This document shows positions 52,809-63,158 of a stretch of 64,000 nucleotides of DNA, piece after piece. Under the pieces are notes generated by a model, which did not search any database, was not told where the DNA came from, and saw nothing but the letters and a program-made list of their open reading frames with translations. The stretch covers positions 310,001 through 374,000 of the forward strand of contig CBDCWW010000024.1 of NCBI GenBank assembly GCA_965223585.1, in the 5' to 3' direction. Position 1 is the stretch's first letter. Every line of letters starts with the position of its first letter. The translations under genes were made by a program, and so were the position numbers. The DNA comes from CBDCVN01 sp965223585. GTDB lineage: Bacteria > Deinococcota > Deinococci > Deinococcales > Trueperaceae.

Positions 52809-53366
52809 ATTATTCTGATTCAAAAAATGAATTGTTTCAGACCTGAACTCCTCAAAATGTCCCAACTTCAGATGACCACCATCTGGCAAAGAAAGCAATT
52901 GAGCATTAGGGATTGATTTATATAGGTGCTGAGCGTGGGAGAAAGGAACATTTACATTGTCAACAGCCCTCCACCAGAAGATCCTATAATGGCATTTGGG
53001 AATATTTAAAGCATCAAGTAAATCAGCATATGCATCAGCCTGTGCGGGTGCCGAGCTATCCTTAGCAAGTGGCGTTTGTAGATGACCAAATCTTGACACG
53101 GCAATTGCTTTAAAATCTTTGTCAAGATAGGTCTGGGCTATGATTAGTCCTTGGTCATAACCACCAGCACCACCATGACTTATCATAACTGGAAAACCTT
53201 CACCAAAGATAGCATATTCTATGGGACCAGATTTTGTTTCTACGACTAAGCTGCCTGCAAGTAATTGTGCTCGAGCTTCACACGTCTCGTTTTTAAAACG
53301 GATGTAGATTAGTGCGAAAACCAGTGCAAAAATGGTTACAATAAAGGCTAAAATAATCCAAACCAT
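52806..53366 (-). pseudogene. alpha/beta hydrolase with internal deletion
   Basis: 186 residues are open, but alpha/beta hydrolases of this type have about 280. Intact parts: an N-terminal membrane anchor, ISHGGAGGYDQG (oxyanion region), and the C-terminal HAQHLYKSIPNAQLLSLPDGGH with the catalytic His. The nucleophile elbow IIGSSGGG can be read only in another frame (near 52960-52985) and the following about 100 residues are missing. So a frameshift and a deletion joined the elbow to the strand before the acid residue. It cannot be an active hydrolase. Confidence 0.75.
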
Positions 53367-53486
53367 TATTATTCACTCTCTTCATTCATAAGAGTCTCTA
53401 GCATTTTGCCCAACCATAAGTGTATTTTATGTGTCTATGTCATGAGAGTACTATCTAATCCTATTAACAAGTTGTTTAATTGAACT

Positions 53487-55193
53487 ATGAAAAACAAGCA
53501 AAATACATTCAAAAAGATATTTAAAATAACATTAATAGCAACATTATCTTTAATTCTTCTTGGTTTTCTTTCATTCACTCTAGGAATTGTTATTAGTATC
53601 TACAAACCCGCAATGCAACCAATTGTCTATGAGTCAGTTAATCTTGATTATTGGCCAACACAAGCGTGGCAAAAGACTACTCCCGAAGAACAAGGGATGG
53701 ACTCAACTAACCTTCTTGAAATGGCGGAATTTTACGAAGAGAAGCACTCAAAAAATGAAAACATAGTCATTGATTCAATAACAATAGTACGTAACGGTTA
53801 TATCATCGCAGATATATATCTTAATCCGCTATTCCCGACAGATACAAAGCACATTATTCATTCCTGTACCAAGAGCATTATATCAGCCTTAATTGGTATT
53901 GCTATTGAGAAGGGCTATATTGAAAGTGTTGATGTTCTTGTCCTCGATATTCTAGATAATAAGAATATTAACAATGCTGATGAGAGAATAAAAACCCTAA
54001 CGCTAAAAGATTTATTAACTATGCAAACAGGTTTACATAGTCAAGATTCTTACCTCTATCAATATAGACAGTTATTTGAAATGCAAAAGACAAATGATTG
54101 GACAGAGTATATCTTGAACCTACCGATGGAAGTAAAAAAAGGTACTCGTTTTGACTATAGTAATATGGCCTCCTTTTTGCTTTCTGCTATCATCAAAAAA
54201 ACTACAGGAATGGCTACACTAGCTTTTGCTAAAACACATCTTTTTGACCCCTTAGGGATTAGTGATATCCAATGGGAGAAAAGTCCACAAGGTATCGACA
54301 TTGGATGGGCTAGGATGTGGCTCAAACCCCTCGATATGGCAAAAATAGGGTTGCTCTATTTACAAAAAGGTAAGTGGCATGAAGAACAGATTATTCCCCC
54401 GCAATGGATTGAAGAATCATTAACAGCACACAGCTTACCGAAGAAATATAGGTATGTATACAATGAAAAAGGCAAAGTGGATTATATGGCTAGTGGAGGG
54501 TTATGGACCTTTACAAATCTTGCCAGACCTTTTGCAGATGGTTATGGTTATCAGTGGTGGTTAGATAAGTCTGGCATGTATTCAGCGGTGGGCACTAGCG
54601 GACAATATATTATGGTGGTGCCTAAAGAAAACTTGGTTGTTGTATTTACAAGCAAGTTAAGTGGTCCTGAAGCTTTTCTGCCCGGACGATTATTAGACAA
54701 GTATATCCTCCCAGCCATTCGATCCAATGAGGCTATGCCTACAAATGAAAAAGCTCAACGTCAACTTTTATTGTTATTTGAACCTCCTAAACCAATTGTT
54801 GATCCCAAGCCTGTTCAGGAATTACCTGCGCTCGCACAAAATATATCAGGTAAGACCTATTTATTAGATTCAAATCCTTGGAAATATAATAATTTTAAAC
54901 TGGTATTTGATTCAACCAAAGATTATGCAGAATTTAGTTATACTGCTAAAGAAAATGACATAGTCAATTATCAAATTGGACTAGATAATACGCATCGATT
55001 GACCAAATCCAATGGGGGTACCTATGCAGCAGTTGGATCTTGGACGACACCAAGCACCTTTAGCATAGATTATGAGCTTATTGGATATTCAACTAAGGGC
55101 AAATGGACATTAGCTTTTGATAATGAGGGCATTACTATTGAAGAAGTCGGTGTAACTGGAACGTATTCTTATAAGGGCAAAGAAAATAATTAA
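53487..55193 (+). CDS. serine hydrolase of the beta-lactamase / penicillin-binding family
   Basis: 568 residues with an N-terminal membrane anchor (residues 11-38). The beta-lactamase fold has Ser126-Cys-Thr-Lys129 (SxxK), Tyr224-Ser-Asn226 (YxN) and, near residue 370, GTSGQY in the place of the KTG/HxG motif. The C-terminal about 110 residues form an additional beta domain (lipocalin-like: FKLVFDSTKDYAEFSYTA). Class C-like esterases or peptidases are a better guess than an antibiotic lactamase. It diverges from the broken alpha/beta hydrolase gene. Confidence 0.85.
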   Translation: MKNKQNTFKKIFKITLIATLSLILLGFLSFTLGIVISIYKPAMQPIVYESVNLDYWPTQAWQKTTPEEQGMDSTNLLEMAEFYEEKHSKNENIVIDSITIVRNGYIIADIYLNPLFPTDTKHIIHSCTKSIISALIGIAIEKGYIESVDVLVLDILDNKNINNADERIKTLTLKDLLTMQTGLHSQDSYLYQYRQLFEMQKTNDWTEYILNLPMEVKKGTRFDYSNMASFLLSAIIKKTTGMATLAFAKTHLFDPLGISDIQWEKSPQGIDIGWARMWLKPLDMAKIGLLYLQKGKWHEEQIIPPQWIEESLTAHSLPKKYRYVYNEKGKVDYMASGGLWTFTNLARPFADGYGYQWWLDKSGMYSAVGTSGQYIMVVPKENLVVVFTSKLSGPEAFLPGRLLDKYILPAIRSNEAMPTNEKAQRQLLLLFEPPKPIVDPKPVQELPALAQNISGKTYLLDSNPWKYNNFKLVFDSTKDYAEFSYTAKENDIVNYQIGLDNTHRLTKSNGGTYAAVGSWTTPSTFSIDYELIGYSTKGKWTLAFDNEGITIEEVGVTGTYSYKGKENN

Positions 55194-55213
55194 TATTTTT
55201 AGAAGGTAGGATT

Positions 55214-57763
55214 ATGTATTTACAAAAAATAAACATTAAACATCTGTTAGTAACAATAGCATTGCTTTTACTAGTGGCTTGTTCAAGCTCAGATAAAAAG
55301 ACATCAAACACTGTATTAAGCATTAGTTCTCCAGCTTATGGCAGCATCACAACACTAGACAAGATAAGCCTTACAGGAACTGTTAGTTCTGAACAACCTG
55401 TTAAGAGTTTAAACTATGTTTTGAATAGTGCTCAGTTTATAGATATTACAAACCAGTTACAAAATAGCATTTTCAATGTTGAGATCGTTGGCCTTAAAGA
55501 GGGTGAAAATCTTATTGAATTGAAGGCTATAGATAGTGAGGGTAACAGCTCGAGCACTCAAGTAAAATTTTTCCGTGACAGTTCCAAACCCCTAATAAAC
55601 ATAACTAGCCACCAAGACGGTGAGGTTATAGAAGCTAAGCAGCAAACCATTAAAGGTCAAGTCCAAGACAGTGGCGATCAACCCATTAAACAATTCTTTG
55701 TAGATTTGAATGGGACTCAGCAAGATATCTTCCAAAACTTGCAAGAAGATGGTACTTTTAGTTTAGAATTTACCTCACTAAAACAGGGTACCAACAAAAT
55801 TATCTTTACTGCTGTTGATGAAGCTGATAATCAAGGAATAACCTCACTAGAACTGAATTTCCCTGCAGGTAGTATTGCAGCCTTATTATTACCAATAACA
55901 ACTACCCCTAATCCTAATTTGCGAAGCTTAGCTATACCTGCCGGGGCACATTTAGTCACTGGGCAAGCTATTGTTAAATTTAAAGAAGACAGCACAGAAA
56001 AGGCTAAGAGTTCTTTGGAAACCCAAGGACTTAGCATAGAAAATTATCTGGGGCTTGGTTTAAACCTTGTTTCTACTAGTGCTAATTTGAGTACCCAGAA
56101 TTTTAGCACTGCCAAAGCTGATAGTGAAGAAGCGCAGAGTACACTCGAGTTAATAGCCAACTTAAAAGCCCGTGATGATGTGCTCTATGCTGAGCCTAAC
56201 TATATATACCAGTTAATGGCTGTTGAACCTAATGATCCTCTTTATGACCAGCAATGGAACCATCCTATTATTAATTTACCAGAGGCTTGGGAAATTACTA
56301 AAGGCAGTAGTGATGTAGTAGTAGCAGTACTTGATTCAGGTATTACTAGTAATCAAGACTTTAATTGTGATCGTAGCATTATGGGCCTTGATTTTATACA
56401 AGGAGATACTGATCCTACAGATGATGACAATATTCAGCATGGCAGTCATGTTGCTGGCATTATAGGGGCCTGTAGTGATAATGCTCATGGTGTTGCAGGA
56501 GTCGATTGGAGCGCTAAGTTATTGCATGTGAGGATATGTAATAATCAAGGTTGTCCACTAAACAATCAACTCTTAGCTTTGCAATGGGCTACAGGATTGC
56601 TTAATGGCAATGGGGTTTTCCCAGATAACAGTACTCCTGCCGATATTATCAATATGAGTCTTGGTGGTCCCGGTCTTAGTCAATCTTTGCAAGATGTGAT
56701 TACTACACTTGTAAAACTAGATAAAATAGTTGTAGTTGCTGCTGGTAATGACAGCAATAGAGCTGAATTATATGGACCTGCTGGTTTAGAAGGAGTAATT
56801 ACAGTAGGTGCTACTAATCGTGCTAATGACATAGCTGCATATTCAAATCACGGATCTAGTCTAGAAATTATGGCCCCCGGTGGTCAAACAAGCCTTGGCT
56901 TTGACGAAAATGGTGGCGTGCTTTCAACTGTTAAAGATGACTTTGCATACTTTCAAGGTACCTCAATGGCTTCACCACACATAGCTGGTGTAGTAGCTTT
57001 GATGAAAGCAGTCAATCCTGAACTTAACTGGGCTAAAGCTACACATTATTTACAAAGCACAGCCGCCCCTATAGAAACCTCCTTGTGTCAACAACATGGT
57101 TGTGGGACAGGTTTGGTTGATGCTCGAGCTGCGGTACAAGCTGCCCTAGACAATCAGTCTATAGGTCCTATATTGCGTTTATCTTCAATTAGCCAACTTA
57201 ATATACCAAATTTAAACCAAGTTGTTACCCTTAGCAATGATGGTGACCAAGAATCGCAAGTAAACCTAAGCATTGATGTTCCCTATGTAACTGTAGATCC
57301 ACAGCAAGTTACTGTTGGCCCCGGTGAAGATGTAAACATTAAACTCTTTTTTAAGATTAGTCTCGTGCCGGGCAATGGATTTTATCAAGCTAAACTTACA
57401 CTAAATGATAGCGTGAAAAATCGGCAAATTCCTGTATTTGCTAATCTAGGTACACCCACCATAAGTGGTACTATACCTCTTATTGATTTAGGCCCACTAG
57501 ACTGGGAATTTGGATTAGTTAATGGTAATGGTCTAGAACCTATTCGTGGCAGCTTGGTTGCTGGCAGTGGGGACGAAGCGGTTAATTATAATGAGGGGTA
57601 CGTACTGTTCATTGAAGATGTTATGGCTGCAAGTAATTATGGATTACTTGCCAAAACAACAAATCCTAATGTACAACTTTCTGGTATTGGTCTTTTAGAA
57701 GTAGAAACAGGAAAACTTACAACTTTGGTTATTAGTTTGCATCCAGATTTTTTAGTACCGTAG
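55214..57763 (+). CDS. large S8 serine protease lipoprotein with Ig-like domains
   Basis: 849 residues, AGGTAGG before the ATG, lipoprotein signal LLLVAC (Cys23). Residues about 35-215 hold two Ig/FN3-like repeats (TSHQDGEVIEAKQQTIKGQV). A prodomain (IVKFKEDST .. DDVLYAEPNYIYQL) precedes the subtilase domain with Asp about 375 (VAVLDSG), His (HGSHVAGI) and Ser (QGTSMASPHIAG). The C-terminal about 200 residues are BACON-like beta (LRLSSISQLNIPNLNQVVTL) and an end domain. Surface-anchored protease; paralogue in design to 27206. It follows the beta-lactamase-like gene by 20 bases and may be cotranscribed. Confidence 0.92.
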   Translation: MYLQKINIKHLLVTIALLLLVACSSSDKKTSNTVLSISSPAYGSITTLDKISLTGTVSSEQPVKSLNYVLNSAQFIDITNQLQNSIFNVEIVGLKEGENLIELKAIDSEGNSSSTQVKFFRDSSKPLINITSHQDGEVIEAKQQTIKGQVQDSGDQPIKQFFVDLNGTQQDIFQNLQEDGTFSLEFTSLKQGTNKIIFTAVDEADNQGITSLELNFPAGSIAALLLPITTTPNPNLRSLAIPAGAHLVTGQAIVKFKEDSTEKAKSSLETQGLSIENYLGLGLNLVSTSANLSTQNFSTAKADSEEAQSTLELIANLKARDDVLYAEPNYIYQLMAVEPNDPLYDQQWNHPIINLPEAWEITKGSSDVVVAVLDSGITSNQDFNCDRSIMGLDFIQGDTDPTDDDNIQHGSHVAGIIGACSDNAHGVAGVDWSAKLLHVRICNNQGCPLNNQLLALQWATGLLNGNGVFPDNSTPADIINMSLGGPGLSQSLQDVITTLVKLDKIVVVAAGNDSNRAELYGPAGLEGVITVGATNRANDIAAYSNHGSSLEIMAPGGQTSLGFDENGGVLSTVKDDFAYFQGTSMASPHIAGVVALMKAVNPELNWAKATHYLQSTAAPIETSLCQQHGCGTGLVDARAAVQAALDNQSIGPILRLSSISQLNIPNLNQVVTLSNDGDQESQVNLSIDVPYVTVDPQQVTVGPGEDVNIKLFFKISLVPGNGFYQAKLTLNDSVKNRQIPVFANLGTPTISGTIPLIDLGPLDWEFGLVNGNGLEPIRGSLVAGSGDEAVNYNEGYVLFIEDVMAASNYGLLAKTTNPNVQLSGIGLLEVETGKLTTLVISLHPDFLVP

Positions 57764-57846
57764 ATTTCATACATACCTAGACAAGACAAGAAACTACGGA
57801 TACCCTTATGAAGTGCAACTATATGAGGTTGCTTTGGAGGTTTTAC

Positions 57847-59172
57847 ATGAAAAATTATGGTTTTAAGCTTTGGATAGTCTGTGCTTTGCTCTTAATAAGC
57901 AGCGCTCAGGCTTTCTGTGGGTTTTATGTCTCTAAAGCTGATGCTGATCTCTTTAATGAATCTTCTAAAGTTATTATTGCTCGAGAAGACAATAAAACTA
58001 TCCTCACCATGGCAAATGACTTTAAAGGTGATGTCAATGAGTTTGCTTTAGTAGTGCCTGTGCCTACAGTTATGGAAGAAGGGCAAATTCAAGTTGGCGA
58101 TAACGCTATTATTGATAGAATTGATGCTTACAGCGCCCCTAGACTAGTAGAGTATTTTGATAGTGATCCCTGTTTTGACTACTACTCTCGAGACTTTGAT
58201 GATGGCTTCCCAGTTCCTTCTGCTGCTCCTTTAACAGAAAGTGCTGCACGTAATGAAGCTTTAGGAGTAACTATAGAGGCTTCTTTTAGTGTCGGTGAGT
58301 ACGACATCTTGATTCTGAGTGCAGAAGAGTCAGATGGTCTGGAAACTTGGCTTATAGAAAATGATTACAACATACCTGAAGGTGCTGCTGATGCATTTAA
58401 TGGCTATATCAAACAAGGTATGAAGTTCTTTGTTGCTAAAGTCAATCTAGAAGCTTTTGAAGAAAGTGGGCAGGTATTTTTACGTCCCTTACTCATGGCT
58501 TTCGAATCTGATGACTTTATGCTTCCCATTCAGTTAGGTACTGTTAATGCCAATGGCCCACAAGATCTAGTTATCTTTATGCTCTCCCCCAAAGGTAGAG
58601 TTGAAACTAGTAACTACCGCATGGCTAAAATTCCTAGTGATGTCAACATTCCTGAATTTGTTGAAGATGATTTTGGTAACTTCTACCTAGATATGTTTGC
58701 TCATGGCTATGAAAGAGAAGATAGAGATGCTGTCTTCTTAGAATATGCGTGGGATATGGCTTGGTGTGACCCTTGTGCTGCTGATCCTCTTTCTGAAGAA
58801 GAATTAAGAAGAGCTGGGGTATTTTGGTTAGATGATAATGCAAACTTTGGTGCTCCCAATGTGTATTTAACTCGTATGCACTTACGTTACACTAGTGAAA
58901 CACACCCTGAAGATTTAATGTTTGAGGTAACAGACAACCGTGAAAACTTCCAAGGTCGTTATATCTTACAAAGACCATTTGAGGGAGCAATTACTTGTGA
59001 GGCAGGCAAAGAGTACGTTCGTAGTGTGAGAGAGCGTCAAGACAAAGAGGCGCAGGCTTTAGCAAATTTAACAGGCTGGGACATTACTGATATTAGAGCT
59101 GAAATCACACCTTACCGCCCTGAAGAAAATGTTCCTTCTTGGTGGGATAGGGTCTTTGATCATTTTAGGTAG
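57847..59172 (+). CDS. DUF2330 family exported protein
   Basis: 441 residues. ATG at 57847 is chosen because GGAGG lies six bases upstream; the frame is open from 57808. Signal peptide ending SSAQAFCGFYV. DUF2330 hallmarks: CGFYVSKADADLFN, NESSKVIIAREDNKTILTMANDFKGD, FALVVPVPT, then FVAKVNLEA and LRPLLMAFESDDFMLPIQLG. Members are predicted surface or periplasmic proteins of unknown function. Many pairs of Cys may form disulfides (DPCF, WCDPCAADP). Confidence 0.88.
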   Translation: MKNYGFKLWIVCALLLISSAQAFCGFYVSKADADLFNESSKVIIAREDNKTILTMANDFKGDVNEFALVVPVPTVMEEGQIQVGDNAIIDRIDAYSAPRLVEYFDSDPCFDYYSRDFDDGFPVPSAAPLTESAARNEALGVTIEASFSVGEYDILILSAEESDGLETWLIENDYNIPEGAADAFNGYIKQGMKFFVAKVNLEAFEESGQVFLRPLLMAFESDDFMLPIQLGTVNANGPQDLVIFMLSPKGRVETSNYRMAKIPSDVNIPEFVEDDFGNFYLDMFAHGYEREDRDAVFLEYAWDMAWCDPCAADPLSEEELRRAGVFWLDDNANFGAPNVYLTRMHLRYTSETHPEDLMFEVTDNRENFQGRYILQRPFEGAITCEAGKEYVRSVRERQDKEAQALANLTGWDITDIRAEITPYRPEENVPSWWDRVFDHFR

Positions 59173-59729
59173 TCCTTTACTCCTCTCTGCCCTGACCTGC
59201 ATAAAAGTTTTTCCGTGAACCAAGAGTTTGAACTAAAAAAATAACCTTGTTTAGAACATATTTAAACAACTCAAAGGTGGTAGAGTATCCGGTCAAAGCG
59301 ACGTTTATAGCCAATTTGATTTATGCCCTCGTACAAAGCAATTGCAAGGTGCACAAAACCATGATAAATTATGCTTCCCTTTCATACCCAAACATTAGTT
59401 CTAGCACGCAACCTCTGAAATACTACCAATTTGATAGAGCCCAAGAAACACCTGTTTCTGAGGGGCTTAATTTGAATTACCTTGCCTTGACCGGATGTTT
59501 CCTTGTGTTAGCATGTATATTTAAAGCTAGGACGGCCCTTAAAGATCAGTTCAAACTCTTGGTGAACGTGAAACCTTGGAGGTTTTGAAAACCTCCAAGG
59601 TTTGGTCAGTCCTTCACTGCATTCCCTTCGCTTCTAGGGCAGGCGAGGGTAACCCCAAGATTTTTCTGGACCACTATGTTTGCGCAATCTCTCTTTTTTT
59701 CAAGAAATCTTTTGAACAGTAGCATAAAC
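59173..59729. other. gene-free stretch of 557 bases
   Basis: A 113-codon open frame (59247-59588) has no ribosome-binding site or recognised family and I do not call it. It ends in a perfect hairpin at 59571-59603. No other feature is seen. Confidence 0.45.
59571..59603. repeat. perfect 16-bp hairpin, REP-like
   Basis: AAACCTTGGAGGTTTT and its complement flank one G. Palindromes of the CCTTGGAGG type are known as intergenic repeats in several phyla. It may also help to end transcripts from both sides. Confidence 0.65.
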
Positions 59730-60629
59730 CTAAGGCAAATACTCCACTTCCAAAGGTTTCTCTTTAAAATCTACAGGGCTTTTAGGTTCACGCAACATTT
59801 CTGGATAAAGATTAAGAAAAGTCTGCCAAGCTTCCCAATCTTTTGACTTTTTTTCAGTTTCTGCCCATACCCAAAACTTTGAATAGATTGGTTTTGCGAG
59901 ATCCAATTCCTTATAGAATATATGAGCACTTAGCCCACCAGCCTGCAGAAAGCCTGTTGTCTTATAGCTTTTAAGTGCCGCCTCTCGGTCGTATTCTACT
60001 GCTCGGAAATCTGTCTGCAACTGGTTTTTCTCTAGACTTATTATTAGGTACTGTGCCCTAGGATCACTGTTAAAAGGCGTTCCTACAGCTCCTGTATTTA
60101 AAAAAAGATAGTTTTGCCAATAGCGACGCATAGGTTTGTGAGTATGCGAACCAATGTAAATATTAGCAGGATAAGCTTTTACGATTTCTTGAATGTCCTC
60201 GTCTGCTAACAGACGTCCATAGCCTTCGCGGTAATGACGTGGACTACCATGATCAATTCTTAGTTTGGTCTTGCTATCTAGTTCAATTATGTGTTGCATT
60301 GGTAGGCTTTTTAAGGGCTCGAGCCAACCCGATTCCAAAAGCCTTTCTGCTACCCAAGCTGTACTGGCCCAAAAAGGATCCTCGAACCAATCTTTAGGTA
60401 GGCTAGAATGTTTCTCTACCCACTTACAAACTAAATCATCATGGTTACCTAAAATCAGAGTGCAATTCTCTTTGTGCAAAAGTTCCAAAACAGCAATATT
60501 ATTGGGAGCGCGATTAACAAAATCACCATTAGCAATTATTTCATCCACACCTTGTTTATGAATATCAGCTAATACTGCTTCTAGAGCATGAATATTGCCA
60601 TGAATGTCAGCGATAATAGCAAGTCTCAA
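59730..60629 (-). CDS. metallophosphoesterase (calcineurin-like)
   Basis: 299 residues from a TTG start. The two-metal site motifs are present: Asp8-x-His10 (DIHGN), Asp36 (NGDFVNR), Asn62-His63 (GNHDD), a later His, and GSHTHK near residue 160. The family is YfcE/MPP-like and hydrolyses phosphodiesters or phosphomonoesters; the substrate cannot be predicted. The C-terminal about 60 residues are a Trp-rich extension (FWVWAETEKKSKDWEAWQTF). Divergent from the small gene at 60774. Confidence 0.88.
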   Translation of the reverse strand: MRLAIIADIHGNIHALEAVLADIHKQGVDEIIANGDFVNRAPNNIAVLELLHKENCTLILGNHDDLVCKWVEKHSSLPKDWFEDPFWASTAWVAERLLESGWLEPLKSLPMQHIIELDSKTKLRIDHGSPRHYREGYGRLLADEDIQEIVKAYPANIYIGSHTHKPMRRYWQNYLFLNTGAVGTPFNSDPRAQYLIISLEKNQLQTDFRAVEYDREAALKSYKTTGFLQAGGLSAHIFYKELDLAKPIYSKFWVWAETEKKSKDWEAWQTFLNLYPEMLREPKSPVDFKEKPLEVEYLP

Positions 60630-60773
60630 GGTAGTAGTTAGCTTATCATTTTTATTTTAGATTCAGTTTTATCAAGGAATTATTACAGGTTTATCACTTT
60701 TATAAATACATTATCTAAGATTTCCCTAACGTTTATCATTAGAATGATAATTAGATAGGAGTTTGTGATAACT

Positions 60774-61280
60774 ATGGAATTTGTAATGGAAAATATAAGC
60801 ACACCACCCCCTCAAAACCTTCTTCCAAATTTAGAAATACCATTTAGTGTATTTAAAGATTTGTACACCCTTCCAAAAACTGTCCGTGAAAGTTTATTTC
60901 ATTTCACTCCTATAGATCCCAAAACCATTAAAACTGCTGAAGAGCACATCAGTAATCTTTTCTACCTGATTAGGCAAAATCATATTTCTTGGACTGAGCC
61001 ACATATTACTACTAAAGGTAATGGAGATATATGTTTCGAGTGGTGGAAAGGGCAAAAGTTACTTGAATGGACTATAGAGCCTGATGGAAAAACAATGTTT
61101 ATAGCTGCATCAGGATCAAAAATTTTGCGAAAAATAGAGAAGCGTGGACAATTAAATAATACCGAATTAATGAACTTTTGGCGATGGTTAATTTACGATC
61201 AACCTTTAGATTTTTCTGGTCAGTTCCTTGATTCTTTTAATCAGTTCTTCGATATCTTTTCACAGAAACTAAAGTCTTGA
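60774..61280 (+). CDS. hypothetical protein, 168 aa
   Basis: ATG at 60774 (TAGGAG 12 bases before) is preferred over a GTG at 60765. Soluble; the middle has WTEPHITTKGNGDICFEWWKGQKLLEWTIEPDGKTMFI. This W-x-x-P-x..-G-[DE]-I-x-x-E-W layout occurs in small uncharacterised proteins of cyanobacteria and others. Function unknown. It converges with the PLC-like gene, the two stops being adjacent. Confidence 0.65.
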   Translation: MEFVMENISTPPPQNLLPNLEIPFSVFKDLYTLPKTVRESLFHFTPIDPKTIKTAEEHISNLFYLIRQNHISWTEPHITTKGNGDICFEWWKGQKLLEWTIEPDGKTMFIAASGSKILRKIEKRGQLNNTELMNFWRWLIYDQPLDFSGQFLDSFNQFFDIFSQKLKS

Positions 61281-63158
61281 TCAAAAAATCTGAATCTTTA
61301 TTGAATCACTGTCCACACCACCATAATCATCATAAATAATTAAACTGACAGTGTATTCACCCTCTTTAGCATAAGCATGGGTAATGTTTTTTCCTCTTCT
61401 TTGAGAGCCATCACCAAATTCCCAATTATGGTTTAAATGGTCGCCTTCAGGATCAAGGGAATTACCTGCATCAAAAATTACTATTCTTTTATTTTCTTTT
61501 TGCTCTAAGCTTATTTTTGCTACAGGACGGCGGTTTATTAACCAAGCCCCTTCTTGTTTTATATCATTATAGTTAAGCCATAACTCTTCTCTAGTAACAT
61601 TAGCTTCAAATAACTTCTTATTTTGATAGCCATTTGTTGGCACAGAAAAAACATAGTCACTACCAAACTCTTCTAAACAAGCTAGGCCACCTTCAAACCA
61701 AGTACCACTTCTTGCAGTAATTTGCCAATTGGTGCCAAGTTTGTCTTGGTGCAACCTATAGGAATATATCTTGCTGTAATCTAGCGGGTCTAAACGCTCG
61801 AGCCCTTGCCCAGAACTCTCAGATCGCTTACCTAAACAAGCAAATCTATGTTTCTCAGTAGTATCTCTTGAAGCCCAACGACCATTTAGTGTTTGCACCA
61901 CACCATCGCCAAATTGCCCCTCATCACCCTCCTGCCAACTCCAAACCGCTCCTTTAAGTCTATTAAACCCATCAACATACAGTATCTGATCAAGGCCTAT
62001 AATGTTAACATTACAATTTGCTAGTTCAGCAAGGTTCTCTTGGGTGATTTTACCTACAACAAGACCTAAAGGATTAGGCGATAGCTTTACCCTGTCTTCG
62101 TAAACTTCAGAAAACTTTTCAAAGTAATGAGTTTTTTGAGTGAGGTCTGTGTTATTCCCTCCCGTACAAGTTTCAGAGCGAAACAGTTTTAGATAAGCAG
62201 ACCTTAAACTATCCTTATAATCGCCTGACCATTTGCCATTAAATAAATATTCACTATCAAATGAGGGAGTGCCTTGCCATAAAACTACAATACGTTTATT
62301 AGCTTCAACCATCTCTGCTATTGTTGGCCAGCGGTGGGGATTTTTGTCAGTAGGTTTAAAAATTAGCTCTCCTAAATACTCTTTGATAGGATCATTTATA
62401 TGGTTAGCACCATCTATTCCTTTACTTACTTCATCCTCAATCTCGAGAATAACAACTTCTTGTCTATTCTCTATTTTCTTCAGCCAAGTAGCAATTTCTT
62501 TTACAGCGCTAGAAAACATACGGTTAGTACTCGAGCAACCAACGTGAGTACTTAAACCATGACACAAAGAAGCTGCTGAACCTTCCCAGAAAGATGAGTT
62601 GCCGTAGTGGACATCCAACATTATAACTCGACCCCCTATGCGCAACTGGTCTGTGATAGAGTAATACTGGTTAGGAAACAAGTAACCATCTGCTGTATTA
62701 TTGTAGGCATTGTGCCCTGCTAAAAACATAATATTATTAATGGGATCATGTTTTGCAAGTCTCAACTGCTCTTGAATTGCCCAATATAGCCAAGTTCTCT
62801 GGAAATCATCAACTGCAGCTTGATAGCGAGTATCGTTGACACAGCTACCTAGCGGGTCAAAAACTTCCTCTCTACGCAATAGAGAAATGGCTTTTAGAAA
62901 TTCTCCCTTATCCAAACTATAAAGCTGCTTTAAGGTACTATTAGTTGGCTTTAATCCTCGGTCACAAAAATAGTTACCATTCTCCCAAAAAAATATAGTA
63001 TCTGCACCACAAGGTTCTTCACCTTCTCCACCACAATCGTAAGTGGTTTGTACATTGGCTTTGCTAGGAGGGCTCAGAAAAATATCTTGAGCTAGGGTGG
63101 TTTGGGTACTTATAATTACGAGAAGGAACCAAATAAATAATTTTAACGTGTCTAGCAT
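61281..63158 (-). CDS. secreted PI-PLC-like phosphodiesterase with PKD domain
   Basis: 625 residues with a signal peptide (LFIWFLLVIISTQTTLAQ). Residues about 145-430 match the PLC-like phosphodiesterase TIM-barrel fold: first catalytic His in FLAGHNAYNN, DQLRIGGRVIMLDVHYG, a second His in LCHG, and VVILEIEDE. A C-terminal PKD-type domain (VIFDAGNSLDPEGDHLNHNW, FGDGSQRRGKNITHAYAKEGEYTV) fits a role at the surface. Many Cys in the mature part. Substrate may be a phospholipid or a GPI-like or other phosphodiester. Confidence 0.85.
   Translation of the reverse strand: MLDTLKLFIWFLLVIISTQTTLAQDIFLSPPSKANVQTTYDCGGEGEEPCGADTIFFWENGNYFCDRGLKPTNSTLKQLYSLDKGEFLKAISLLRREEVFDPLGSCVNDTRYQAAVDDFQRTWLYWAIQEQLRLAKHDPINNIMFLAGHNAYNNTADGYLFPNQYYSITDQLRIGGRVIMLDVHYGNSSFWEGSAASLCHGLSTHVGCSSTNRMFSSAVKEIATWLKKIENRQEVVILEIEDEVSKGIDGANHINDPIKEYLGELIFKPTDKNPHRWPTIAEMVEANKRIVVLWQGTPSFDSEYLFNGKWSGDYKDSLRSAYLKLFRSETCTGGNNTDLTQKTHYFEKFSEVYEDRVKLSPNPLGLVVGKITQENLAELANCNVNIIGLDQILYVDGFNRLKGAVWSWQEGDEGQFGDGVVQTLNGRWASRDTTEKHRFACLGKRSESSGQGLERLDPLDYSKIYSYRLHQDKLGTNWQITARSGTWFEGGLACLEEFGSDYVFSVPTNGYQNKKLFEANVTREELWLNYNDIKQEGAWLINRRPVAKISLEQKENKRIVIFDAGNSLDPEGDHLNHNWEFGDGSQRRGKNITHAYAKEGEYTVSLIIYDDYGGVDSDSIKIQIF

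Noticed and set aside
59247..59588. 113-codon plus-strand frame
   Set aside because: No ribosome-binding site, unlikely composition, and its end runs into a perfect hairpin repeat; no family recognised.
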